Shown one piece after another: positions 17,557-25,858 of a DNA stretch of 64,000 nucleotides. The stretch is from contig NZ_MRDL01000054.1 of assembly GCF_002008365.1 (NCBI RefSeq), forward strand, positions 248,001 to 312,000, written 5' to 3'. The DNA is from Rhizobium leguminosarum bv. viciae USDA 2370. GTDB lineage: Bacteria; Pseudomonadota; Alphaproteobacteria; Rhizobiales; Rhizobiaceae. The position numbers were made by a program, and so were the translations under genes. Positions within the stretch are counted from its first letter, which is position 1, and every line of letters begins with the position of its first letter. The notes under the pieces are model-generated. The model saw only the letters and a list, made by a program, of their open reading frames with translations, did not search any database and had not been told where the DNA came from.

Positions 17557-18474
17557 ATGAATGAGGAAACGACAGCGGACGCCGCCAGCCGGCGAAGCTT
17601 CCGCCTGCACAATGCAACGGTGCCGGCGCGACCGCTGGAGCCGGCGCTCTATCTGGTCGCCACCCCCATCGGCAATCTCGGCGACATTACGCTGCGGGCG
17701 CTGGAAACGCTGGCCGGCGCCGATGTGCTCGCCTGCGAAGATACGCGCGTCACCCGCGTGCTGCTCGACCGCTACGGCATCCAGAACCGTCCCTTCGCCT
17801 ATCATGAGCACAATGCCGACGAGGCCGGTCCAAGGTTGCTGCAGGCGCTCGAAGCCGGGCGTTCGGTGGCGCTGGTCTCCGACGCCGGCACGCCGCTGGT
17901 TTCCGATCCCGGTTACCGGCTGGCCCAACAGGCGATCGCGGCAGGGTACCGCGTCATTCCCATTCCCGGCGCCTCTGCGCCGCTCGCAGCCCTTGTCGGC
18001 TCCGGCCTGCCGAACGATGCCTTCCTTTTCGCCGGTTTCCTGCCGGCCAAGGACAAGGCCCGCCGCGACCGTCTCGGTGAATTAGCCGCGGCACCCGCGA
18101 CGCTGATCTTCTTTGAATCGCCGCACCGCATCGGTGCAACGCTTCTGGCCGCCGCCGATGTGCTCGGGGGCACGCGGCCCGCCTCCGTCTGCCGCGAGCT
18201 GACCAAGACCTATGAGGAGTTCCGTCGCGGCACGCTTGCCGACCTCGCCGCCCATTATCAGCAAGTGGAAAACGTCAAGGGCGAGATCGTCCTCGTGATC
18301 GGTCCGCCGGCGCCGGTCGAGACTGATGAGGCCGATGTCGAAGCCATGCTGGCCGACCTGTCGAAGTCAATGCCGACGGCAGGCGCCGCCACCGAGGCCG
18401 CCCGCCTCACCGGCTTGCCGCGCAAGGTGCTCTACCAGCGCCTGCTGGAGATCAAGAACGCCGATGGGCGATAA
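17557..18474 (+). CDS. rsmI: 16S rRNA (cytidine-1402-2'-O)-methyltransferase RsmI
   Basis: 305 aa of the tetrapyrrole-methylase-like fold. Key segments are ATPIGNLGDITLRALETLAGADVLACEDTR, VALVSDAGTPLVSDPGYRL and PIPGASAPLAALVGSGLP. It methylates the ribose of C1402 in 16S rRNA. An N-terminal extension of about 30 residues precedes the conserved start. The stop overlaps the YraN-like gene by 11 bp, a conserved pairing in many proteobacteria. Confidence 0.95.
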   Translation: MNEETTADAASRRSFRLHNATVPARPLEPALYLVATPIGNLGDITLRALETLAGADVLACEDTRVTRVLLDRYGIQNRPFAYHEHNADEAGPRLLQALEAGRSVALVSDAGTPLVSDPGYRLAQQAIAAGYRVIPIPGASAPLAALVGSGLPNDAFLFAGFLPAKDKARRDRLGELAAAPATLIFFESPHRIGATLLAAADVLGGTRPASVCRELTKTYEEFRRGTLADLAAHYQQVENVKGEIVLVIGPPAPVETDEADVEAMLADLSKSMPTAGAATEAARLTGLPRKVLYQRLLEIKNADGR

Positions 18475-18832
18475 TGATCTCACCGCCATCAGGAGGAAGG
18501 CGCTGCGCCGGGGCCGCATGTCGGAATATGTCGCGGCCGCCTTCCTGATGCTGAAGGGCTACCGCATCCTGGCTCTGCGCCACCGCACCCGGCTCGGCGA
18601 GATCGATATTATTGCCCGCAAGGGTGATCTCGCCGTCTTCGTCGAGGTCAAGGCCCGCCATGGCGAGGCTGCGGCGGTCGATGCCGTCTCTATTGCCGCG
18701 CAGAAGCGCATACGGGCGGCAAGCGATCTCTGGCTCGCCCGCCAGGCGGACCAGGCTCGCCTTTCCCAGCGCTATGATATCGTGGCGATCATGCCCGGCC
18801 GCCTGCCGCGGCACTTTCCGGATGCGTTTTAG
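18464..18832 (+). CDS. YraN family (UPF0102) endonuclease-like protein
   Basis: 122 aa from the ATG at 18464 inside the rsmI 3' end; the frame opens earlier but upstream residues are not conserved-looking. The restriction-endonuclease-like core is intact: GYRILALRHRTRLGEIDIIARKGDLAVFVEVKAR, with Glu, Asp, and the E-V-K triad. Family members are thought to be Holliday-junction-resolvase-like nucleases, but no role is firmly assigned. Translationally coupled to rsmI. Confidence 0.9.
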   Translation: MGDNDLTAIRRKALRRGRMSEYVAAAFLMLKGYRILALRHRTRLGEIDIIARKGDLAVFVEVKARHGEAAAVDAVSIAAQKRIRAASDLWLARQADQARLSQRYDIVAIMPGRLPRHFPDAF

Positions 18833-18950
18833 CGCCTTTATGGTCCAATCCGTTTTCGAATCGTTAAACTTTTAGTTCCCGCGTGAACGAGGTTCTTACG
18901 ACTCTCTGCTACCCCAAATCTCGGTAGGGATAACAATTGGGGATTGTTTC

Positions 18951-19454
18951 ATGGCCTGGAAGCTGATGCTTGCAAGTGCGGTCGCCATGGCCGCGCGCTC
19001 CGCGCCTTATGCCGTGGCGAAGCCGGCCGGGAAATCCTTCGTCGCGCATGCGAGCGACCTGCTGCCATTGAAGCCGACGCCGATCAATCCGGACTGGATC
19101 GTCAGCGGCAATCCGCAGGCCCGCACGGCCGAACATTCGCGCGGCCATGACGAAGCGTCGCTGACGGCGATCTGGGATTGCACGGCGGGTGAATTCCGCT
19201 GGCGCTTCGGCTGGGACGAGACCGTGATGATCCTCGAAGGCGAGGTCCATATCACTGCCGAGGACGGCACCGAACGCACCTTGCGCGCCGGCGACGTCGC
19301 CTTTTTCGCCGGCGGAACCTGGGCGAGCTGGCGGGTCGACAATTACGTCCGCAAGGTCGCCTTCCTGCGCAAGCCCTTCCCGAAGCCCTTGGCGATCGCC
19401 TACCGCCTCCGCAACATGCTGCGCAACAGCGGCAACCAGGGCATCGCCGCCTGA
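18951..19454 (+). CDS. Cupin domain protein (DUF861 type)
   Basis: 167 aa. A single cupin fold occupies residues about 60-145, with WRFGWDETVMILEGEVHITAEDGTERTLRAGDVAFFAGGTWASW; the Glu and the glycine-rich turns fit cupin_3. An N-terminal hydrophobic stretch (LMLASAVAMAARSAP) may anchor it. The metal-binding histidines of classic cupins are mostly absent, so enzymatic activity is uncertain. Single gene. Confidence 0.8.
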   Translation: MAWKLMLASAVAMAARSAPYAVAKPAGKSFVAHASDLLPLKPTPINPDWIVSGNPQARTAEHSRGHDEASLTAIWDCTAGEFRWRFGWDETVMILEGEVHITAEDGTERTLRAGDVAFFAGGTWASWRVDNYVRKVAFLRKPFPKPLAIAYRLRNMLRNSGNQGIAA

Positions 19455-19483
19455 CGATCGATTTCGATGTTCGGACCTATGCG

Positions 19484-20503
19484 CTAATCAGGCTGAGGCG
19501 GGGCGGTTGTTTCGCCCTTCAAGATCTCGCAAGCGAATAGGATCGGATTGTCGAGCTCGGGCGCGGTTTGCTTGTTCAACAGAACAGCCACCGCAGCTGC
19601 GGCTATGTCTTGAATAGGCTGTTTCACTGTCGTCAGGCGTGGCGTTGTCATGCTTGCGAGCGGGATGCCGTCGAAGCCGAGGATCGAAAGGGCTGCAGGT
19701 ATCGGGATTCCCAGATCATGCGCTGCCCGCATGCAGCCGATTGCCTGCTGGTCCGAACTTGCAAAGATCGCCGTCGGCCGCTCGTTTCGCGCGCGGGCCA
19801 GAAGATAATTTCCCGCGGAACGGCCGCTCTCGTAGTCGAAGGCCGCCTCGGCAATCAGCGGTGGTCCTGCCATTCGTGTGCCGTCTGCCCGCTCCCTCGC
19901 CTGCTCGATTGCATCGAGATAGCCCCTGAGTCGATCGTTAGCGGGGACGGAGTGCCCAGGCCCCGAAATGAAGCCGATGCGGCGATGGCCGAGCTGCAAA
20001 AGATGCTCGACGCCAAGACGAACGCCATTGCGGTGATCGGCGGCAATGCCGGAATACCCTGGCATAAGCCGGTCGACGACGACGATCGGCAAGCCCTTCG
20101 GCAGCTTGAGTGTGTGGAAATCATTGCTGGGAACCAGCATGATGCCGTCGACCTTACGGCTTGTCAGCTGTTTGATGCGGTCAGCCTCCTTGGCCGCATG
20201 ATCAAACGACGTCATGACGATGATATTATAGCCGTGATTTGCCGCCGCTTGTTCCGCCGATTGGACAAGTTCCGCGAAGAAGGGATTGGTCAGATCCGGA
20301 ATGACGATGCCGATGAGGCGGCTGACCTTGCCGCGCATGCTTCTCGCCGACGGGTCGGGCGTATAGCCGAGGTCTTTGATGATCGCTGTGACGCGCGCCC
20401 GCAATTCATTCGTCACCGAGGGATGATCATTCAAAATTCGCGAAACGGTCCCGGTGGAAACTCCCGCAAGCTTGGCAACCTCTCGAATCCCGACCTTTGA
20501 CAT
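19484..20503 (-). CDS. LacI family transcriptional regulator
   Basis: 339 aa. The N-terminal helix-turn-helix and hinge (GIREVAKLAGVSTGTVSRILNDHPSVTNELRARV, residues 5-38) precede a periplasmic-binding-protein-like sensor domain (LIGIVIPDLTNPFFAELVQSAEQAA). It is divergent from a sugar ABC transporter, and two identical operator-like sites lie in the shared 334-bp intergenic region. This is the usual layout of a repressor responding to the imported sugar. The ligand is not predictable from sequence. Confidence 0.93.
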   Translation of the reverse strand: MSKVGIREVAKLAGVSTGTVSRILNDHPSVTNELRARVTAIIKDLGYTPDPSARSMRGKVSRLIGIVIPDLTNPFFAELVQSAEQAAANHGYNIIVMTSFDHAAKEADRIKQLTSRKVDGIMLVPSNDFHTLKLPKGLPIVVVDRLMPGYSGIAADHRNGVRLGVEHLLQLGHRRIGFISGPGHSVPANDRLRGYLDAIEQARERADGTRMAGPPLIAEAAFDYESGRSAGNYLLARARNERPTAIFASSDQQAIGCMRAAHDLGIPIPAALSILGFDGIPLASMTTPRLTTVKQPIQDIAAAAVAVLLNKQTAPELDNPILFACEILKGETTAPPQPD

Positions 20504-20657
20504 AACGGAAACAGTGGCCCTTTCTCTGCGCCTTCGGAAGACACCGAAGGGCGCCTGACCGAAGCTTCCAGCTAATGGTCTTTACCGCCCTCGTCAAAGG
20601 GCTGCATCTCAATATTGACCGCCAGTCTCCATAGCATGAGCGTGGGCCAACGCTCAA

Positions 20658-20671
20658 TGGAAACGGTTCAT
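20658..20671. promoter_or_regulatory. LacI-family operator-like site 1
   Basis: TGGAAACGGTTCAT with central CG and partly dyadic GAAACGGTTC core, the style of LacI/GalR operators. An identical 14-mer occurs 115 bp further on. Confidence 0.7.
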
Positions 20672-20772
20672 CACATGCACACCGATATGAGCGAAACACA
20701 GGAACAAAAGCGGGCGTTTGGCTGAATTTCCACTGCTTGACAATTTTTAAGGGCGTGCTACCCAGATGTCGT

Positions 20773-20786
20773 TGGAAACGGTTCAT
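20773..20786. promoter_or_regulatory. LacI-family operator-like site 2
   Basis: Second exact copy of TGGAAACGGTTCAT, 52 bp before the substrate-binding protein ATG. The 115-bp centre-to-centre spacing is near eleven helical turns, which would suit looping by a tetrameric or dimeric repressor. Confidence 0.7.
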
Positions 20787-20837
20787 TGCCGCAGGCAACT
20801 CAGGTGGAGCTGAGCCCAGGGCCGTTCGGAGGAAAAA

Positions 20838-21824
20838 ATGTCCAATTCTATGAAGCGTGAATCCGTCTTGATCAATGCGCCGCGCCGTGCGGCATTGAAG
20901 CTCGGACTTGCCGGCACCTTGGTGCTTGCGCTGTCCTGTGGCGTGTCGCCCGCCTTTGCGGCCGGCAAGCCGAAGGTCGGCCTGATCATGAAATCCTTGT
21001 CCAATGAGTTCTTCAAGCAGATGAAGGCCGGCGCCGACAAATATGCGGCCGAGAACAAGGACAAGTTCGACTTCAAGGCCGTCGGCATGAAGGACGAGCG
21101 AGATTTCGCTTCCCAGGTCGATGCCGTCGAAAACTTCGTCACGCAGAAATACGATATCATCGTTGTCGCGCCGGCCGATTCAAAGGCCATGGCAACCCCG
21201 CTGGCAAAGGCAGTCAAGGCTGGCGTCAAGGTCATCAACATCGACGTGCCGCTCGATGCCGATGCGAAGAAGAAAGCCGGTATCGATCTCGCTTTCTTCG
21301 GGCCTGACAATAAGGGCGGGGCGACGCTTGCGGGCGACGCGCTTGCCAAGGATCTGGGACCCGGCGCCAAGGTCGTCATCCTCGAGGGTAACCCCGAGGC
21401 CGACAATGCCAAGGAGCGCAAGGAAGGCTTCGTGGACTCCGTCAAGTCTGGCAAGCTTGAGCTTCTCGACAGCAAGACGGCCCATTGGGAGACGGAAGAA
21501 GCCAATACCGTCATGACGAATTTCCTGACGAAATATAAGGATATTCAGGGCGTTATGGCAGCCAACGACTCGATGGCCCTCGGCGTTGTCAAGGCGCTCG
21601 ATGCGGCCGGCCAAAGTGGCAAGATCAAGGTTGTCGGCTTCGATAACATTCCGCCGGTCCAGCCGCTGATCAAGGATGGCAAGATGCTTGCCACCGTCGA
21701 ACAGTATGGTGCGCAGATGGCGGTCCTCGGCATCCAGTATGGCATGCGCGAACTTGCCGGCGAGAAATTCACCGGTTGGGTCAAGACCGACATCAAGCTG
21801 GTCACCGCAGCGGATCTCAAATAG
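20838..21824 (+). CDS. Sugar ABC transporter substrate-binding protein (RbsB-like)
   Basis: 328 aa. The export signal covers about residues 1-42 and contains a twin-arginine-like PRRAALKLGLAG followed by PAFAA. The mature domain starts KPKVGLIMKSLSNEFFKQMKAGADKYA, typical of the periplasmic ribose/galactose-binding fold (peripla_BP_4). GDALAKDLGPGAKVVILEGNPEADNAKERKEGF is the hinge-side segment. It is the first gene of the transporter operon with AGGAGG-like ribosome binding site (CGGAGGAAAAA). The sugar is unknown. Confidence 0.93.
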   Translation: MSNSMKRESVLINAPRRAALKLGLAGTLVLALSCGVSPAFAAGKPKVGLIMKSLSNEFFKQMKAGADKYAAENKDKFDFKAVGMKDERDFASQVDAVENFVTQKYDIIVVAPADSKAMATPLAKAVKAGVKVINIDVPLDADAKKKAGIDLAFFGPDNKGGATLAGDALAKDLGPGAKVVILEGNPEADNAKERKEGFVDSVKSGKLELLDSKTAHWETEEANTVMTNFLTKYKDIQGVMAANDSMALGVVKALDAAGQSGKIKVVGFDNIPPVQPLIKDGKMLATVEQYGAQMAVLGIQYGMRELAGEKFTGWVKTDIKLVTAADLK

Positions 21825-21840
21825 TCGGGATCGCCCGCAT

Positions 21841-21864
21841 CGCGCGTCTGAAAAATGACGCGCG
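21841..21864. repeat. Short intergenic hairpin, copy of the GCGCGTCT repeat family
   Basis: CGCGCGTC and GACGCGCG arms around an A-rich loop, just after the substrate-binding protein stop. It resembles, in inverse orientation, the element at 35519-35562. Confidence 0.55.
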
Positions 21865-21877
21865 GCAGCGTACAGGA

Positions 21878-21899
21878 AGCGCCGGCCGCGGCCGGCGCT
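21878..21899. repeat. 22-bp perfect G+C palindrome between transporter genes
   Basis: AGCGCCGGCCG followed directly by its complement. With the hairpin at 21841 it forms a double stem between the substrate-binding protein and ATPase genes, the usual place for structures that protect the binding-protein mRNA and lower expression of the downstream genes. Confidence 0.55.
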
Positions 21900-21973
21900 C
21901 ACCGCTAGCAACCGATTGACGCGTTGATCGCTTCAGGTGAGGCTCGCTTCCGAGCCCCTGGGATGCGTGCTGC

Positions 21974-23527
21974 GTGGAGTTCGAACAGAGCGTGCATGAG
22001 GTCGACGTGTCAGACGCAGCAGATGACGAGATTTTGAGGCTGGAAGGGATCGGCAAGCGCTTCCCGGGCGTCGTGGCGCTCAAGGATGTCTCCATGCGGA
22101 TCGGCCGCGGCAAGGGCCACGTTCTTCTGGGCGAGAACGGTGCTGGAAAGTCGACCCTGATCAACCTACTCGGCGGCGTTTTCAGGCCGGATGACGGTCA
22201 CATCCTGTTTGACGGCAAACAATACCATCCGGCCTCGCCGCTGGAGGCGTTCAAGGCGGGCATCCGGGTCATTCACCAGGAACTGCATCCGCTTTCCAAC
22301 CTCACGGTGGCAGAAAACCTGCTGTTTGAGCATCTGCCGCGCCGATATGGCCTGGTGCACTATAAGGCGATGAACAGCAGAGCGGCGGAACTCCTGGAAG
22401 AGGTCGGCCTCGACGTGGCTCCGACGACACTGGCGAGCCGCCTCAGCGTTGCGCAGCTTCAATTGGTCGAGATCGCCAAGGCGCTTTGCTACGAAAGCAA
22501 GCTTCTCGTTCTCGACGAACCGACAGCAACCTTGACCTCCAAAGAGGTCGATCGCCTTTTTGAAATTCTCAAGCGCCTGAAGCGGCGTGGCGTGACCACG
22601 CTCTACATCTCTCACAGGCTGGAGGAGATCTTTGACGTCGGCGACGATGTGACAGTGCTGCGCGACGGCCAGCATGTGATCACGCGTCCGCTGTCCGGAC
22701 TTGCTATTCCTGACATCGTCGAACTCATGGTCGGGCGGAAGCTTTCGGATCATGGCATTTTTCGCAGCGACAGCACCGTGTCCGGCGAGGCGCTCGGTGT
22801 GTCCGGCCTGAAGGTGACGCGCACTAGCCCGGAATTGTCATTTTCCGTGGCACGGGGGGAAATCGTCGGCATTGCCGGCCTTGTCGGCAGCGGCCGGACG
22901 GAGGCGGTTCGCGCCATATTCGGCGCCGACGCCAAAGCGACCGGCGAAATTCGCGTGAATGGCAAGCCGGTTGAGATCCATTCGCCAAAGGACGCCGTTG
23001 CTGCCGGGCTCTGCCTGGCAACCGAAGACCGCAAGATGCAGGGCTTGATGCTCGATATGAGCTGCGCCGAAAATGCCACCATAACCGATCTCGCCAAGAT
23101 CTCCCGCAACGGCTTGATCATGCGAAGGGCGCAGGATGATCATTCGCAGCGCCTCGTGCGCGAACTGCGCATCAAGACCCCGTCCATCCATCAGGCCGTC
23201 AGGACGTTTTCCGGCGGCAACCAGCAAAAGGTCGTCATTGCAAAATGGCTGTTCCGCGGTCCCAAAGTGCTGATTTTCGATGAGCCGACCCGTGGAATCG
23301 ACGTCGGTGCAAAGGCCGAGATTTATGAGCTTCTGTGGAAGTTTGCGGCTCAGGGAAAAGGCGTTCTGGTCGTCTCTTCGGATCTGCCGGAGCTCATGGG
23401 CATTTGCCATCGCATCATCGTATTCTCCGACGGCAAGATATCGGGCGAAATAGTTCGGGAACAATTTGACGAGAGCAGGATCCTTTCGCTCGCCTACAAG
23501 GAGTACAGTCGTGTCCGCCAACATTGA
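21974..23527 (+). CDS. Sugar ABC transporter ATP-binding protein (duplicated ATPase)
   Basis: 517 aa from a GTG at 21974; in-frame GTGs at 21992 and 22007 are alternatives. Two nucleotide-binding domains as in RbsA/XylG: first Walker A GENGAGKST with signature RLSVAQLQLVEIAKAL and Walker B LLVLDEPTATL; second domain has a degenerate P-loop GLVGSGRTE and signature FSGGNQQKVVIAKWL with LIFDEPTRGID. It energises import with the following permease, which starts inside its 3' end. Confidence 0.94.
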   Translation: MEFEQSVHEVDVSDAADDEILRLEGIGKRFPGVVALKDVSMRIGRGKGHVLLGENGAGKSTLINLLGGVFRPDDGHILFDGKQYHPASPLEAFKAGIRVIHQELHPLSNLTVAENLLFEHLPRRYGLVHYKAMNSRAAELLEEVGLDVAPTTLASRLSVAQLQLVEIAKALCYESKLLVLDEPTATLTSKEVDRLFEILKRLKRRGVTTLYISHRLEEIFDVGDDVTVLRDGQHVITRPLSGLAIPDIVELMVGRKLSDHGIFRSDSTVSGEALGVSGLKVTRTSPELSFSVARGEIVGIAGLVGSGRTEAVRAIFGADAKATGEIRVNGKPVEIHSPKDAVAAGLCLATEDRKMQGLMLDMSCAENATITDLAKISRNGLIMRRAQDDHSQRLVRELRIKTPSIHQAVRTFSGGNQQKVVIAKWLFRGPKVLIFDEPTRGIDVGAKAEIYELLWKFAAQGKGVLVVSSDLPELMGICHRIIVFSDGKISGEIVREQFDESRILSLAYKEYSRVRQH

Positions 23528-24533
23528 AAAACAGACCGAGGCGAAAGAGGTGAGCGTCTGGGACAAGCTTATCCGGATCTCGCTGAAGGAGGCGGGCGTC
23601 GCCATTGCCCTCATTCTGATCCTGGCGTTTTTCTCGGCGACGGCGCCCTATTTCGCAACGCCGGAGAACTTCCTGAAGATCTTCGTGCAGATTGCCATCA
23701 ACACCGTGCTTGCTGCGGGCATGACCTTCGTCATCCTCGTTGGCGGCATCGATCTCTCGGTCGGGTCGCTGCTTGCCCTTTGCACGGTGATCGGTGCGAC
23801 GATCATGATCAATCCGGCGTTTTCGCCATGGCAGGCGATTGTTCTCGCATGTCTTGCGTCGATGGGCACGGGTGCCATCCTTGGCGCCGTCAACGGGTGG
23901 ATTTGCGAGAAGTGGAAGCTTCCTTCCTTTATCGTCACCCTTGGCATGCTGAACGTCGCGAGCGGCCTGGCGCGCGTTGTCAGCGACAATTCGACGATCA
24001 CCGGCCTGCCTCAGCCTTTCGTCGATTTCGGCAACCTGATCTTCTGGGGCATATTTCCGTCGATCTTTCTGATTGCGATCGTCGTCGTCCTGATCGGCTG
24101 GTTCGTGCTGCGCTACACCGTCTTCGGGCGCTTCGTCTTCGCGATCGGCACCAATGAAGAGGCTGTCCGGCTGTCGGGGCATGAGCCCAAACGGTACAAG
24201 ATTGCGGTCTTCACGATCTCAGGGCTGACGGCCGGCATTGCGGCCATGGTCTATCTGCTCCGTCTCAATGTCGGGAGCCCGGTTGCGGGCATCGGCTACG
24301 AGTTGAATGCGATCGCCGCCGTCATTATCGGCGGCACCAGCCTTTCGGGTGGCAAAGGCTCGATTGTCGGCACGCTGGTCGGCGCCTGCATTCTGCAGGT
24401 GCTGTCGACGGGATTGCAGCTCTTGGGCGCCGACGACAATATCAAGCCGATCGTCATCGGCGCCGTCATCGTGCTCGCCGTCATTCTCGATAGCTATCGC
24501 GGCCGGTTGATGCGGAAACTCGAAACGCGGTGA
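23511..24533 (+). CDS. Sugar ABC transporter permease (RbsC-like)
   Basis: 340 aa from the GTG at 23511, which has an AAGGAG site 7 bases upstream; it overlaps the ATPase by 17 bp. About eight to ten hydrophobic segments are seen. The family motifs are TFVILVGGIDLSVGSLLALC and ELNAIAAVIIGGTSLSGGKGSIVGTLVGA, the conserved loop that touches the ATPase. The transporter has no adjoining catabolic enzymes, so the substrate remains open. Confidence 0.93.
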   Translation: MSANIEKQTEAKEVSVWDKLIRISLKEAGVAIALILILAFFSATAPYFATPENFLKIFVQIAINTVLAAGMTFVILVGGIDLSVGSLLALCTVIGATIMINPAFSPWQAIVLACLASMGTGAILGAVNGWICEKWKLPSFIVTLGMLNVASGLARVVSDNSTITGLPQPFVDFGNLIFWGIFPSIFLIAIVVVLIGWFVLRYTVFGRFVFAIGTNEEAVRLSGHEPKRYKIAVFTISGLTAGIAAMVYLLRLNVGSPVAGIGYELNAIAAVIIGGTSLSGGKGSIVGTLVGACILQVLSTGLQLLGADDNIKPIVIGAVIVLAVILDSYRGRLMRKLETR

Positions 24534-24536
24534 AAA

Positions 24537-24583
24537 GCAATTCCAGCAAAAAAAGTGCGCAGCGGTTTTGCGTCCGGAATTGC
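24537..24583. repeat. Rhizobial palindromic intergenic repeat (GCAATTCC variant)
   Basis: GCAATTCC and GGAATTGC ends enclose a core ending AGCGGTTTTGCG. The same element, in the opposite orientation, is at 32427-32469, and the core is shared with the GCATGTCG family copies elsewhere in the window. Confidence 0.75.
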
Positions 24584-24681
24584 GCAAAAACAAAAATGCT
24601 CCAGTGCCGAAGCCCTTGATTGGCCGTTGCGTTTGATATCTGGCCGACCTACATCTGTCCGGCATTCAGCGAGGGATGGAA

Positions 24682-25629
24682 ATGGCCAAGATCACCAATG
24701 TAGCGGTCCAGATGGATCATGTCGCAGGCATCAATATCGCGGGTGATTCCACCTTCGCCATGAGCCTGGAAGCGCAGGCGCGCGGCTACAGGCTCTTCCA
24801 TTACACGCCCGATCGCCTGAGCTTCCGCGACAACCGGCTTTATGCCAGCGTCGAGCCGATGGTGCTGCGTGACGTCAAGGGCGATCACTACGAGCTTGGC
24901 GCGCCGGAGCGCGTCGATCTCGCGACCATGGATGTCGTGCTGCTGCGCCAGGATCCGCCCTTCGATATGGCCTATATCACCGCGACGCATCTGCTCGAGC
25001 GCATCCACCCGAAGACGCTCGTCGTCAACGATCCGGCCTGGGTGCGCAATTCGCCGGAGAAGATCTTCGTCACCGAATTCTCCGATCTGATGCCGAAGAC
25101 GCTGATCACCAAGGATGCCGCCGAGATCCGCCGCTTCCGCGACGAGATGGGCGACATCATCCTGAAGCCGCTTTACGGCAATGGCGGCGCCGGCGTCTTC
25201 CATTCGACCCGCGACGACCGCAACCTCTCTTCGCTGCTGGAGATGTTCGGCCAGCTTTTCCGCGAGCCCTTCATCGCCCAGCAATATCTGCCCGACGTGC
25301 GCAAGGGCGACAAACGCATCATCCTGGTCGACGGCGAATTCGCCGGCGCCATCAACCGCGTGCCGGCCGAACACGACAGCCGCTCCAACATGCATGTCGG
25401 CGGCCGCGCCGAGGCGACCGAGCTGACGCCGCGCGAACAGGAAATCTGCGCCCGCATCGGCCCGGCGCTGAGGGAGCGCGGCTTCCTGCTCGTCGGCATC
25501 GATGTGATCGGCGATTACATGACCGAGATCAACGTCACGTCGCCCACAGGCATTCGCGAGGTCAAGAAGTTCGGCGGTGCCGATATAGCAGCCCTGCTTT
25601 GGGATGCGATCGAGCGCAAGCGCGGCTGA
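24682..25629 (+). CDS. gshB: Glutathione synthetase
   Basis: 315 aa, ATP-grasp enzyme joining gamma-glutamylcysteine and glycine. Start chosen at 24682 (MAKITNVAVQMDHV) because GAGG then lies 7 bases upstream; a start two codons earlier is possible. Motifs include VLLRQDPPFDMAYITATHLLE, DIILKPLYGNGGAGVF for ATP binding, and LLVGIDVIGDYMTEINVTSPTG for metal and ATP at the C-terminus. Transcribed alone from a region containing a palindromic repeat. Confidence 0.96.
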   Translation: MAKITNVAVQMDHVAGINIAGDSTFAMSLEAQARGYRLFHYTPDRLSFRDNRLYASVEPMVLRDVKGDHYELGAPERVDLATMDVVLLRQDPPFDMAYITATHLLERIHPKTLVVNDPAWVRNSPEKIFVTEFSDLMPKTLITKDAAEIRRFRDEMGDIILKPLYGNGGAGVFHSTRDDRNLSSLLEMFGQLFREPFIAQQYLPDVRKGDKRIILVDGEFAGAINRVPAEHDSRSNMHVGGRAEATELTPREQEICARIGPALRERGFLLVGIDVIGDYMTEINVTSPTGIREVKKFGGADIAALLWDAIERKRG

Positions 25630-25758
25630 GCCAGCCGCCCATGACCGTTCTGGTCCAGCGACCGAGCCAAACAAGGTCACAGCGGATGCCCGACTATGTT
25701 CTTTGATTGTTCTTGTTTTATTCCAGCTTCCATGCCAGATTGCAACCGCTGGCCCTAA

Positions 25759-25805
25759 TGCATGTCGCCCAAAACTGTGCAGCGGTTTTGGGACCACGAC
25801 ATGCA
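25759..25805. repeat. Rhizobial palindromic intergenic repeat (GCATGTCG family)
   Basis: TGCATGTCG and CGACATGCA flank a core containing AGCGGTTTTGGG. It lies between gshB and comM, 54 bp before the comM start. Confidence 0.75.
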
Positions 25806-25858
25806 TCGAAAAAGGCTGCAGGGCGGTATATAAAAGTTTGCGGCAAGGGGATGGGCTT

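Larger units (their letters stand above)
20504..20837. other. Divergent promoter region of lacI-type gene and ABC transporter
   Basis: 334 bp without a gene, between divergent lacI-type and transporter genes. Besides the two operator-like sites listed separately, nothing further was recognised. Confidence 0.5.

Noticed and set aside
25604..25858. Upstream extension of the comM frame
   Set aside because: Includes a palindromic repeat and non-family residues; the ATG at 25859 has a good ribosome binding site and matches the family start.
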